Shown here: piece after piece, positions 7,513 to 15,981 of the stretch
Numbering within the stretch: position 1 is the stretch's first letter
How the letters are laid out: the number at the start of each line of letters is the position of its first letter
NCBI GenBank assembly: GCA_021778335.1
Contig: JAJYCN010000008.1
Coordinates: 1 to 40,871, forward strand
Origin: Acidobacteriota bacterium
Lineage (GTDB): Bacteria > Acidobacteriota > Terriglobia > Bryobacterales > Bryobacteraceae
DNA length: 40,871 nucleotides
Direction of reading: 5' to 3'
Translations under genes and position numbers: made by a program
The notes under the pieces: model-generated
Told to the model about the DNA's origin: nothing
What the model saw: only the letters and a program-made list of their open reading frames with translations
The model's database searches: none

Positions 7513-10500
7513 GTGAGAAGTATTGCGACGGTCCTTTTTATTTCCATTTTGCCGGCGCTTGCCGCAGGGAACGGCGAGACGCAGAAGGCGTGGGAACTCG
7601 AGCGAAAAGGGGACGCGGCGGGTGCGCTGGAGTTGCTGCAGCAGGCGGCGAATGCGCCTTCGGCGACTCCAGAAAGCCTGAGCGCGCTGGCGGAATTTCT
7701 TGATCTGCATCACGGCGCTGGGGCGCGGAAAGCGTATCGAAACGCGCTGCGGCTGGCGAACGAGAGCGAGAAGCGCGTTATGCTGCGGCGGTTGGCGATC
7801 CTGGACACGCTGGCCGGGGACGGGGCGGCGGAGGGGGCGGATTTGCGGGAATACCGCGCCGCGGGCGGGAATGACCTGGAGGCGCCGGGGAAACCGGCGA
7901 GCCCGTCGCGGGTACCGACGAGCATGATCACGCTGCCGGGGCCGCTGCGTTCGTTCGCGCGGATGGCGGCGCTATCGCCGGATGTGCGGAGCGACACGCT
8001 GCTGACGGCGCTGGCGCGGAACGTAGTGACCAACGGCTACGAGGCGGTGAACAGCAACGAGGCTCTGGCGCAGACCGAGTATCTGAAGCTGGTGATCCGT
8101 TATCTGTCGCAGGCGCGGGAACTGGACTCGCTGGCTGGGGCGAAGAAAGAGATCGTCATTGAGACGTGCGACTCGACGGCGACGGGGGATCTGCTGCGGG
8201 TGTTGGGATACCGGATCCGGGGCGCGTGCGGCGGGGAACTGGCGCTGGAGACGGTGAACGCAAGCCGGGCGTTTTTGACGGACGACTCGGGATTTCCGCT
8301 GGCGGCGCTGGAGGTGGCGCTGCGGACGAACCGTCCGTTCCGGTACGCGTTTGGTTCAACGCAGATTCCGGTGCTGTATGGAGCGGACTACTGGATGCCG
8401 GGCGGAGAGAAGCAGAACGGGCCGTTCATCGACTATTTCCTTTCCGATCCGTCGCTGTGCCGGCTGTATGTGGGGATGGCGAAATTGGATCCGTACACAG
8501 CGGAGCAGATGCGGAAGGCGATTGGGTTGGCGAGGCTGCGGGCCTATGCGCACGTGATCGACTTTTTTGGCGGGATGTTCGTGATCCGGGACGGGAAGGT
8601 GCAGGTTCCGGGGGGCGCGCGGAGCGAGCGGATGTGGGGGGAGTTGGCGGGGACGCCGGTGACGAACGCGACCGGGTTCCTGGACAAGCTGATCAGCCGG
8701 GATGACGGGTGGCTGGCGAGTTATTTCGATTCGCTGGGGCGGGCGGAGGAGCCGGTGCAGGGTTATCTGACGGAGCCGGCGAGGCTGAGGCGATTTTATG
8801 AAGCGATCCGGGGGAGGGTGACGAGTCCGGGTCCGGCGCGGCCGGTGTTCCGGGCGAACACAGAGATGCTGCTGCTGACGTCGCGGCTGTGGATTCTGCC
8901 GTCCGGGCAGCCGTTCATTCCGGGGGATATGAATGTGTGGCGGGAGTTGTTCATCCATCATCCGCGGGGCAAGTACGACAACAAGCTGAGCAAGGCGGCG
9001 TCGGCGTGGAGGGAGCCGGACGATGTGCTGGAGGCGCTGTTCGGGCTATGCCGGAAGTCGGTGGAGAACGAGCCGCTGAAGATTTTCCTGGCGCTGACGG
9101 AGATGGAGCGTCAACGGAAGACGCCGCTTGCGCCGAAGACGATTGACGACCTGGCGCGGAATTATCACGACCTGGGAGCGCAGTATGCGATTCTTGCCGA
9201 AGCGCCGGAGTTGAGCGACGCGACGATCGAGTCGTTTCTGGACGTGGCGGAAACGGTGGAAGAGATCAAGGATGCGGGGGTGCGGAGCGACGCGGGCGGG
9301 GCGGTGCAGGGGCTGATCGGGCTGTGGCAGATATTTCTGCGGCAGGGGTCGCTGCCGGCGGCGGCGGCGGATAGGACGCTGGCGGGGATACTGAAGCCGT
9401 TTGAAGACATCGCGTCGGAGAGCGACGTGTTTCCGGCGGGCGAAGCGGGGGTGAAGCTGCTGCTCGAGAACACGCAAGGCGAAGAGGGTCCGGCGCAGGA
9501 CCGGATAGTGGACCTGCTGGCGGGCGGGACAGCGGGCGGGGCGAACGCGGATGTGCAGACAGCGATGCAGGAGAACCTGATTCGCGTGTTCGAAGCGCAG
9601 AAGCTGATCCCGCTGGACACGTTGTTCAAGCTGGAAGCGGGATTGGAAGGGCTGGCAAAGGGCAAGAAGGTAGATACGGCGGCGATTGCGAAGGTGCAGA
9701 GCCGGATTTCGGAGATCCCTCTGCCGCGGGCGATGCTGAGCGCGCCGGAGAAGAACGCGCTGGCGTTCGGATACTGGAGCGAGCGGCACATCGAGAACGA
9801 GCGGAAGGTGAACCTGCGGGCGATTGTGGAGCGGGGCGGCGCGGGGGGCAAGAAGGGGGACGATCCGCGGGCGCTGCTGGCGCCGTTTCTGCGGGACACG
9901 CTGGTGGGTTTGAACTACGCGTACTATGCGCCGCCGGGCGCGGAGCTTCTGCTGACGAACCCGGCGTTCGTGCGGAGCCACGATTTCGTGGGGCTGCAGG
10001 GTGTGAGCGCGCTGTGGAAGATGACCGATGTACAGGCGAGCGGGTGGCCGACGAGCGCGGGCGGGAAACTGCTGGGGTCGCTTGCCGGGTTGCCGTACGC
10101 GCTGGCGCAGGCCGAGCAGAATTTTCTGGTGCCGTCGCGGGAGCAGGCTCTGATCTGGGGCGACCTGGTGCCGGAGATTCTGATTGGGGCGACGGTGCCG
10201 CGGTGGTGGCGGGTGACGCCGCTGCAGATGCACTGGGTATCGGTGCACATGGAATACGGCGAGACGCTGCTTGCCGAGGCGAGCCTGAATGCGGGGCGGC
10301 GGAAGGAAGTGCTGGAGGAGCTGCGGAAGTACGCGGCGCCGGTCCGGGTGGCGACCATTGCGGCGGACCTGGAAGAAGGGAACGCGCGGGGAGCGCTGGA
10401 GCAGACGATGCCCTCGGAGATGTATTTCATGGCCGAGGATATGAGCAGGGAGAAGGCGAGCCGGGGGGAGAAGCTGGCGGTGGAGATCCGGCAGGAGGCC

Positions 10501-10881
10501 GAGGAAGCGCCGGGGCAGTTGAACCGGGAGGCGATTTCGCGGGCGTTCGGGACGCCGAAGCCGACGCTGGCGAATTCTTTTGAACCGCAGTTGCTGAGCC
10601 TGCGGACGTTTCCTGCGCTGATGGGATACTCGAGCCGGATGCTGGCCGAGAGCTGGGAGTCGAGCGGCTTGTACTATGCGGCGCTCGCCGACGACCTGCA
10701 TCTGCGGCCGGCGCAGTTGAACGTGCTGGTGCCGGAATGGACGAGGGCGACGGTGGAACATATTTTCGCGACGCACCTGGAGGATTGGCCGGCGCTGTTG
10801 CGGAGCTTGCGGACGGTGGGGGCGCAGGCGCTGGCGGAGGCGGATAAGGGACGGACGGCGACTTCGGCTGGTGGATACTGA
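7513..10881 (+). CDS. Large exported protein of unknown function with TPR-like N-terminus
   Basis: 1122 residues. The start is GTG at 7513, with ACGGAGG about 7 nt upstream. Residues 1-18 form a signal peptide. Residues about 24-105 look like helical TPR-type repeats ('AWELERKGDAAGALELLQQA', 'ALRLANESEKRVMLRRLAIL'). The remaining roughly 1000 residues are mostly helical and rich in Glu, Leu and Ala, with no motif I recognise. The VWFA-domain gene follows after 34 bp with its own strong ribosome-binding site, so the two are probably one transcript. I recall similar long hypothetical proteins next to VWFA genes in Acidobacteria, but cannot name a family. No catalytic signature and no membrane anchor after the signal peptide are visible, so it is likely periplasmic or secreted. 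Confidence 0.85.
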   Translation: MRSIATVLFISILPALAAGNGETQKAWELERKGDAAGALELLQQAANAPSATPESLSALAEFLDLHHGAGARKAYRNALRLANESEKRVMLRRLAILDTLAGDGAAEGADLREYRAAGGNDLEAPGKPASPSRVPTSMITLPGPLRSFARMAALSPDVRSDTLLTALARNVVTNGYEAVNSNEALAQTEYLKLVIRYLSQARELDSLAGAKKEIVIETCDSTATGDLLRVLGYRIRGACGGELALETVNASRAFLTDDSGFPLAALEVALRTNRPFRYAFGSTQIPVLYGADYWMPGGEKQNGPFIDYFLSDPSLCRLYVGMAKLDPYTAEQMRKAIGLARLRAYAHVIDFFGGMFVIRDGKVQVPGGARSERMWGELAGTPVTNATGFLDKLISRDDGWLASYFDSLGRAEEPVQGYLTEPARLRRFYEAIRGRVTSPGPARPVFRANTEMLLLTSRLWILPSGQPFIPGDMNVWRELFIHHPRGKYDNKLSKAASAWREPDDVLEALFGLCRKSVENEPLKIFLALTEMERQRKTPLAPKTIDDLARNYHDLGAQYAILAEAPELSDATIESFLDVAETVEEIKDAGVRSDAGGAVQGLIGLWQIFLRQGSLPAAAADRTLAGILKPFEDIASESDVFPAGEAGVKLLLENTQGEEGPAQDRIVDLLAGGTAGGANADVQTAMQENLIRVFEAQKLIPLDTLFKLEAGLEGLAKGKKVDTAAIAKVQSRISEIPLPRAMLSAPEKNALAFGYWSERHIENERKVNLRAIVERGGAGGKKGDDPRALLAPFLRDTLVGLNYAYYAPPGAELLLTNPAFVRSHDFVGLQGVSALWKMTDVQASGWPTSAGGKLLGSLAGLPYALAQAEQNFLVPSREQALIWGDLVPEILIGATVPRWWRVTPLQMHWVSVHMEYGETLLAEASLNAGRRKEVLEELRKYAAPVRVATIAADLEEGNARGALEQTMPSEMYFMAEDMSREKASRGEKLAVEIRQEAEEAPGQLNREAISRAFGTPKPTLANSFEPQLLSLRTFPALMGYSSRMLAESWESSGLYYAALADDLHLRPAQLNVLVPEWTRATVEHIFATHLEDWPALLRSLRTVGAQALAEADKGRTATSAGGY

Positions 10882-10915
10882 GAGTGGATTGGGGCCGGGT
10901 TTTGCGGAGGGAGCC

Positions 10916-11920
10916 TTGAGGTATCTGTACATAGCGGCGGCGTTGGCATTGGCGGCGGGAACGGCGATCGTGTGGGCCCAGGAGCGGCCGACGTTCCGGG
11001 TGAAGGTAGACCTCGTGGTGCTGAGCTTCGAGGTGACCGACAACAAGGGCCACTACGTGAACGGGCTGAAGCCGGGCGACTTCAAGATATACGAAGACGA
11101 CATTCCGCAGAAGATGAACACGTTCGGCGAGGGCAACAAGCCTCCGGTGCAGGTGCTGGCCGATGGGACGACGCGTCCGTTGGCGGTGGGCGGGGAATTC
11201 GCGGACAACAAGCCGCAGGCCGTGGGACGGGGCGACATCAGCACGGAGGCGTTCGTGGGCACGAACGTATTTGTGCTGTTCGACACGAGTAACTATATGT
11301 ACCGGGGATTTGTGTACGCCTCCGACGCGATCAAGGATTTTGTGCGCGGGCTGGACCGGGCGGATTCGGTGGCGGTGTACACGTTTAGCCGGAACTTGTC
11401 GCGGGCGGCTCGGCTGACGCGGGAGCGGGGGGATGCGATCTTCGGGCTGGGGAACGCGGTGGCCGGCGACGATTCGGCGTTGTATAACTCGCTGCTGCTG
11501 ACGCTGCGGGATGCGGCGAAAGTACCGGGGCGCAAGGTGGTGATCGTGTTTTCCAACGGGCCGGACAACGCGAGCATGGTGGCTCCGGACGACGTGCGGG
11601 CGGTGGCGGAGGACGAGGGGATTCCGATCTACGTGATCTCGACGAGCGAGGTGAACAAGGATCCGGTTTCTTCGACGGTGTTCCGGCGGATAGCGACGCA
11701 GACGGGCGGGAAAGCTTATTTCGCCAAGACGTGGCAGCGGCAGGTGGAGGCGTTCGAGTCGATCCGCGAGGACCTGGGGAACAGCTACACGGTAACTTAC
11801 TATCCACAGCCGAACCCGAACGAAGGGTTCCGGAACATCCGGGTCGAGATTGTTTCGGATGCGGCAAGGAAGTACCGCGTGCGGGCGAGGCCGGGGTATC
11901 GGCCGCGCGGGGGGTTCTGA
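10916..11920 (+). CDS. Exported VWFA-related acidobacterial domain protein
   Basis: 334 residues. The TTG at 10916 is preferred over the GTG 45 bp upstream, because GGAGGG sits just before it and a signal peptide (residues 1-22, ending V-W-A-Q) starts there. Residues 27-60 hold 'FRVKVDLVVLSFEVTDNKGH' and 'LKPGDFKIYED', the hallmark N-terminus of the acidobacterial VWFA-related family (TIGR03436 as recalled). The von Willebrand A domain follows, with the metal-site motif degenerate as D123-T-S-N-Y rather than D-x-S-x-S. Later come 'GRKVVIVFSNGPDNAS' and 'SYTVTYYPQPNPNEGFRNIR'. The role is unknown, perhaps protein-protein binding in the periplasm together with the 1122-residue protein upstream. 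Confidence 0.88.
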   Translation: MRYLYIAAALALAAGTAIVWAQERPTFRVKVDLVVLSFEVTDNKGHYVNGLKPGDFKIYEDDIPQKMNTFGEGNKPPVQVLADGTTRPLAVGGEFADNKPQAVGRGDISTEAFVGTNVFVLFDTSNYMYRGFVYASDAIKDFVRGLDRADSVAVYTFSRNLSRAARLTRERGDAIFGLGNAVAGDDSALYNSLLLTLRDAAKVPGRKVVIVFSNGPDNASMVAPDDVRAVAEDEGIPIYVISTSEVNKDPVSSTVFRRIATQTGGKAYFAKTWQRQVEAFESIREDLGNSYTVTYYPQPNPNEGFRNIRVEIVSDAARKYRVRARPGYRPRGGF

Positions 11921-11963
11921 GGAGGAAGCAAGGAGCCGGGAGCCAGAAGCCGGAAGACACTCG

Positions 11964-12024
11964 GGCCGAGCGGGCCTGACGGGGCCTTCGGCTGGAGGCA
12001 GCGATAAGGCTGAGCGCTTTTTTT
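11964..12024 (+). terminator. Weak candidate terminator after the VWFA gene
   Basis: An imperfect hairpin (GCCGA at 11965-11969 pairing with TCGGC near 11988-11992) is followed by a second small AGCG/CGCT stem and a run of seven T at 12018-12024. The T-run and position after the gene fit an intrinsic terminator, but the stem directly before it is only four base pairs. Confidence 0.3.
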
Positions 12025-12098
12025 CAGTACGGCGCAACTTTTGTCCGTATTTCGCGTGTTAGAGAAGTGTGTACGAAAGAGTCCAGCGGGGCTGAATC

Positions 12099-13661
12099 AT
12101 GAAGACTTTGTTCCTTTTGCTTGCACCGCTCGTGCTGGCCTACGGCCAGAATGGCACTCCGGTGATGAGCGACACCGCCGCGGCGCGGTTTCTCGATCAG
12201 GCCACATGGGGGCCGACGCCCGCTTCCCTCGCTCAGCTTCAGCAGATGGGGATCTCCAACTGGCTGCAAGCTCAGTTCGCGATGAATACGTCGGACCTGC
12301 CGAACATGCCTGTGATCGGGCCGACCGGGAAGCCTTACACGGCGCTGGCCGACGTGCAGCGGGCGTTTTTCGTGAATGCGCTCACCCAGCCTGATCAGCT
12401 CCGCCAGCGCGTTGCGTTCGCGCTGAGCGAAATCTGGGTGGTCAGCCAGCTTGGCGGCGTGAACTACGCCTACGCGTTCCCACCTTATTGGCGCATCTTC
12501 GGGGACAACGCGTTCGGGAACTATCGCGACATTATTGAGGCGGTGACACTCAGCCCGGCGATGGGGCGGTATTTGAACATGGCCAACAACAACAAGGCCG
12601 ACCCGTCCGGCCGCACGTCGGCGAACGAGAACTATGCCCGCGAGTTACTTCAGCTTTTTACCCTGGGCCTGACGCAGTTGAACGCGGACGGCACGCCGGT
12701 GGTGGATTCCAATAACAACCCGGTACCTACTTACGACGAGGCCGTGATTCCTCAGATGGCCAAGGTGTTCACCGGATGGACGTACCCCGCCGCGCCGAAG
12801 CACAAGGCGGGCGCGAACAATCCGCCGTATTACATGGGGCAGATGTATGCGGCGGAGTTTAATCACGACGAGACGCAGAAGAATATTTTCGGCGGCAATG
12901 TAATTCCCGCCGGGCAGACCGCCGAACAGGATCTGCAGATGACGCTCGACGATCTGATGAACCAGCCGACGATGGCGCCGTTCGTCTGCGAGCAGTTGAT
13001 CCAGCACCTGGTGACCAGTAACCCGAGTCCGGCTTACGTCGGGCGTGTGTCGAGTGTGTTTTTGAACGACGGCAACGGCGTCAAAGGCAATATGAGAGCC
13101 GTAATTCAGGCGATTTTGACCGATCCGGAAGCGCGCGCCGGCGACGAGCCGTCCTCGGTGACCGCGACGGCGGCGACCTTCGGCCATCTACGGGAGCCGA
13201 TCCTGCTCCTGACGGACATCCTTCGCGGCTTGAACGCGACGCTGGGCAACTCGAGCGCGCTTCAGTCTTACTCGGCGCAACTCGGCCAGGATCTGTTCCG
13301 GGCTCCGAGCGTGTTCAGCTACTTCTCGCCGCAGTACCGGCTGACCAACGGTCTGCTGGCGCCCGAGTTTCAGCTTCAGTCGACCGCGGCAGCGTCGTTC
13401 CGGGCCGACATTGTGAATCGCGTCCTTTACGGCAAGCTCGACGCGAGCACAAAGGTCGATTTGAGTCCGTTCGTCGCGAAGGCGGGCGACGCCGCTTCGC
13501 TCACCGGCTACATCAGCTACGTGTTCTTCCACCACGCGATGCCGGCGGCGGTGGCCCAGCAGGTGGAGGCGGCTGCCGAAGCGCAGACGACGGCGCCCGC
13601 CAAGGCGCAGGCGGCGCTGTACGTGGCGCTGACTTCGAGCGAATACCAGGTCGTGCAATAG
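12099..13661 (+). CDS. DUF1800 domain exported protein
   Basis: 520 residues. A signal peptide covers residues 1-17 (ends in Y-G-Q). The DUF1800 hallmarks follow: 'AARFLDQATWGPTPASLAQL', 'QLRQRVAFALSEIWVVS', 'NENYARELLQLFTLGL' and 'TYDEAVIPQMAKVFTGWTY'. DUF1800 genes are nearly always paired with a DUF1501 gene and encode exported proteins of undetermined function, abundant in Acidobacteria and Planctomycetes. Here the DUF1501 gene begins nine bases after the stop. Codon choice shifts here from the GGG/GCG style of the genes to the left towards more C-ending codons. Confidence 0.92.
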   Translation: MKTLFLLLAPLVLAYGQNGTPVMSDTAAARFLDQATWGPTPASLAQLQQMGISNWLQAQFAMNTSDLPNMPVIGPTGKPYTALADVQRAFFVNALTQPDQLRQRVAFALSEIWVVSQLGGVNYAYAFPPYWRIFGDNAFGNYRDIIEAVTLSPAMGRYLNMANNNKADPSGRTSANENYARELLQLFTLGLTQLNADGTPVVDSNNNPVPTYDEAVIPQMAKVFTGWTYPAAPKHKAGANNPPYYMGQMYAAEFNHDETQKNIFGGNVIPAGQTAEQDLQMTLDDLMNQPTMAPFVCEQLIQHLVTSNPSPAYVGRVSSVFLNDGNGVKGNMRAVIQAILTDPEARAGDEPSSVTATAATFGHLREPILLLTDILRGLNATLGNSSALQSYSAQLGQDLFRAPSVFSYFSPQYRLTNGLLAPEFQLQSTAAASFRADIVNRVLYGKLDASTKVDLSPFVAKAGDAASLTGYISYVFFHHAMPAAVAQQVEAAAEAQTTAPAKAQAALYVALTSSEYQVVQ

Positions 13662-13670
13662 GAGGCGAAA

Positions 13671-15014
13671 GTGACTTCTCGTCGCGGATTCATTCGGGCT
13701 GGATTGACGACGGTGGGCACGCTGGCGCTGCGTCCGTTCGGGCTGCTGCCGGCGATGGCGCAGAGCGCGTCGAACTATCGCGCGCTGGTGTGCGTGTTTC
13801 TGTTCGGCGGCAACGACAGCAACAACACCGTGGTGCCGATGGACGACACAAGTTTCCAGGCCTACACCACCCTGCGCGGCGGCCTGGCTCTTCCGGCGAG
13901 CCAACTTACCGCGCCTGTGCTGAGCGTCTCCGGCGCGCCCTATTCGTTCCACGGCAAGCTGCCGGACCTGGCGAACCTGTTCGGCTCGAAGGAACTCGCG
14001 GTGGTGGCCAACGTCGGCTCGCTTGTGCAGCCGCTTACGCGCGCCCAATACCAGCAGGCGCAGGCGCCGATTCCAAACAACCTGTTCTCTCACTCGGACC
14101 AGCAGTTACAGTGGCAGACCTCCGTTGCCCAGGGCCACAGCCCCACCGGTTGGGCCGGACGGGCGGCGGACTACATTGCCGGGCAGAAGATCAATACGTC
14201 GGACTTTCCGGTTTTCCTCTCCGTTTCCGGAAACGTCCTCGAAGGCGCGGGCGCGAGCTCGCAGCCGGTCGCGGTGACGCCGGGGCAGTCGCTCATGCTG
14301 CAGGGCTTCAACAATTCGAAAGGCTCGCAGGCGCGGCTGGACGCGCTGACGACGCTGCTCACCGCCGACACAGGCGTGAGCCTTGTGCAGGCGGCGAACC
14401 AGGTGATGGCCAACAGCATGGCCGACGCGCAGGCGCTCACCAACGCGCTCGGCAAGGCTCCCACGCTCAAGACGCAGTTCCCGAAGACGAGCCTCGGCGC
14501 GCAGCTTCATCAGGTGGCGCAGATTATCAGCGTGCAGTCCGGGCTTGGGATGAACCGGCAGATTTTCTTCTGCTCGCTCGGCGGCTTTGACACGCACGTC
14601 AGCGAACTGGAGACGCACAACGCGCTTTACCCGCAGGTGAACGACGCGCTCATCGCCTTCTACAACGCGACGCAGGAGCTCGGGCTTGCCGACCAGGTGA
14701 CGACCTTCACCGAAAGCGACTTCAGCCGCACCTTCCAGCCCACGACCGGCGACGGCAGCGACCACGCCTGGGGCAGCAACCAGCTTGTCTTCGGCGGCGC
14801 GGTTTCCGGGGGGCAGATTTACGGGCAGTTCCCGACGTTCGAGCTGTCGGGCCCCAACGACGCCGACACGCGCGGCAGGTGGATCCCGACGACGGGGGTC
14901 GACCAATACGGCGCCACGCTCGCCTCCTGGTTCGGCATCCCCGACAGCGCGCTTTCGACCGTGTTTCCGAACCTGGCGAACTTCCCGACGTCGAAGCTCG
15001 GCTTCGTGGGGTGA
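13671..15014 (+). CDS. DUF1501 domain Tat-exported protein
   Basis: 447 residues. The start is GTG at 13671, with AGGAGG seven bases before it. The N-terminus is a twin-arginine signal ('SRRGFIRAGLTTVGTLALR'). 'ALVCVFLFGGNDSNNTVVPM', 'FFCSLGGFDTHVSELETHN' and 'FTESDFSRTFQPTTGDGSDH' are typical of DUF1501, which is distantly related to sulfatases/alkaline phosphatases. The Asp/His/Asn residues in these motifs are the likely metal-binding set. Partner of the DUF1800 protein just upstream; the pair is probably one operon. The substrate is unknown. Convergent with the PIN-domain gene, nine bases apart. Confidence 0.92.
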   Translation: MTSRRGFIRAGLTTVGTLALRPFGLLPAMAQSASNYRALVCVFLFGGNDSNNTVVPMDDTSFQAYTTLRGGLALPASQLTAPVLSVSGAPYSFHGKLPDLANLFGSKELAVVANVGSLVQPLTRAQYQQAQAPIPNNLFSHSDQQLQWQTSVAQGHSPTGWAGRAADYIAGQKINTSDFPVFLSVSGNVLEGAGASSQPVAVTPGQSLMLQGFNNSKGSQARLDALTTLLTADTGVSLVQAANQVMANSMADAQALTNALGKAPTLKTQFPKTSLGAQLHQVAQIISVQSGLGMNRQIFFCSLGGFDTHVSELETHNALYPQVNDALIAFYNATQELGLADQVTTFTESDFSRTFQPTTGDGSDHAWGSNQLVFGGAVSGGQIYGQFPTFELSGPNDADTRGRWIPTTGVDQYGATLASWFGIPDSALSTVFPNLANFPTSKLGFVG

Positions 15015-15023
15015 AGCGGTGCG

Positions 15024-15491
15024 CTAAAGAAGCAATTGGACGCAGGCCGGAGCGAAGCGGGCCAATTTGTTGAGCAGCGCATCCATCGTCCCACCGAGTG
15101 CTTCGGCCTGTGCTTCGAGCCTCTGCCGCAGTAACTGATGGTTCACGTGAAACTGGTGCACGAGAAAGGCGTCGGGCGTTAACACTTCCAGATCGTACAT
15201 CCTGGCGGATTCGGCAGGAAAGTGCCTCACGTTCTGCGTGACGACGGCGTGGGCGCCGCAACGCACAGCAGCCGCGAGCACATGACGATCCTTGACGTCG
15301 TTCGTCATCGTGCCAATCAGTTCCTCATACCCTGTGACTCCCGCATCCTCGAACGCAGCTTCCATCGCGTCGATTCGCCGCGAGGCCTGCTCCGCGGAGT
15401 AGCCCATCCGCCGCAGCGTGTCGCACAGCGGCATGGGCGCGAGGACGCAGGTGTCCAGAACAGCGATGTAGCCGTTACCCGGCGCGATCAT
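15024..15491 (-). CDS. PIN-domain toxin (VapC-like, PIN_3 type), probably internally deleted
   Basis: 155 residues. It begins with 'IAVLDTCVLAPMPLCDTL' (first active-site Asp D13) and has 'NDVKDRHVLAAAVRCGAHAV' (Asp D68) and 'VVTQNVRHFPAE'. In this PIN_3 group I expect about 30 residues between 'CDTL' and the helix 'YSAEQASRRIDAM', containing a Trp-Ser-Glu-containing helix with the second acidic residue. Here only R-R-M-G remains, so one catalytic acid seems to be missing. The reading frame is kept. PIN proteins of this kind are RNases held by a cognate antitoxin, and this one overlaps the upstream antitoxin gene by 17 bp. Activity is doubtful. Confidence 0.82.
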   Translation of the reverse strand: MIAPGNGYIAVLDTCVLAPMPLCDTLRRMGYSAEQASRRIDAMEAAFEDAGVTGYEELIGTMTNDVKDRHVLAAAVRCGAHAVVTQNVRHFPAESARMYDLEVLTPDAFLVHQFHVNHQLLRQRLEAQAEALGGTMDALLNKLARFAPACVQLLL

Positions 15492-15918
15492 CCGCCGGTC
15501 CCAGATCGTAGAGCCCGTCCGCGGCCTCGGCTCGAGTCAACTCATCCAGGATCTTCCGCCGGTCCGAGTCCCGTTTGGCTCTGAATTCGAGGAGGTTACG
15601 GACGTAGACGCGACGATGCGTCCCAACCATGTGGTGGGGAATGTCGCCGCGATCCAGCAGCTTGACCAGGAACTGCCGCGAGACGCCCAGCATCCGCGCC
15701 GCCTCAACCGTGGTCACTTGCGCATCGTTCTGCACGATGGCGACAGACTTCCCCTTCGACAGATCCGCGATCAGCTTCGCCAGGAATTTGTCCGGAGAGG
15801 CGGGCAGTGTTCGCGCCCTTCCGTCGCGGCCCACGAGTCTGGCGCGGCTTTGCCGCAACCTCCGATAAAGATCGAGAATCCGCTTCCCTTCGGGCTTGGC
15901 GACCACCTCCGGCATCAT
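15475..15918 (-). CDS. Helix-turn-helix (excisionase/MerR-like HTH_17) antitoxin of the PIN pair
   Basis: 147 residues. Residues 69-115 form the DNA-binding domain: 'VTTVEAARMLGVSRQFLVKL', then 'IPHHMVGTHRRVYVRNLLEF'. A helical C-terminal part ('RKILDELTRAEAADGLYD') is of the sort that usually wraps the toxin. The start ATG at 15918 (an ATG follows in the next codon) has GGAGG just upstream. Antitoxin first, toxin second, with a 17 bp overlap, is the usual layout for VapBC-like modules. It is probably self-regulating through the repeats seen at 15940-15963. Confidence 0.82.
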   Translation of the reverse strand: MMPEVVAKPEGKRILDLYRRLRQSRARLVGRDGRARTLPASPDKFLAKLIADLSKGKSVAIVQNDAQVTTVEAARMLGVSRQFLVKLLDRGDIPHHMVGTHRRVYVRNLLEFRAKRDSDRRKILDELTRAEAADGLYDLGPADDRAG

Positions 15919-15939
15919 CGGCCTCCATCGCCAGTATAT

Positions 15940-15963
15940 GCTATATCTGCCACAAACGCTATA
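15940..15963 (-). promoter_or_regulatory. Direct repeats GCTATA before the antitoxin gene (possible operator)
   Basis: GCTATA occurs at 15940-15945 and 15958-15963, 18 bp apart, in an AT-rich patch 22-45 bp upstream of the antitoxin start. The spacing is close to two helix turns. A TATACT-like -10 on the minus strand (15933-15938) lies next to it. The site is consistent with autoregulation by the HTH protein, but no -35 is evident. Confidence 0.35.
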
Positions 15964-15981
15964 AGTGACGCGGCAACTGCC

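Noticed and set aside
8356-11046. Long open frames on the minus strand opposite the 1122-residue protein and VWFA gene
   Set aside because: They are rich in Arg, Pro and His with no family motifs, as expected for the complement of GC-rich coding DNA. The + strand genes have signal peptides, ribosome-binding sites and recognised domains.
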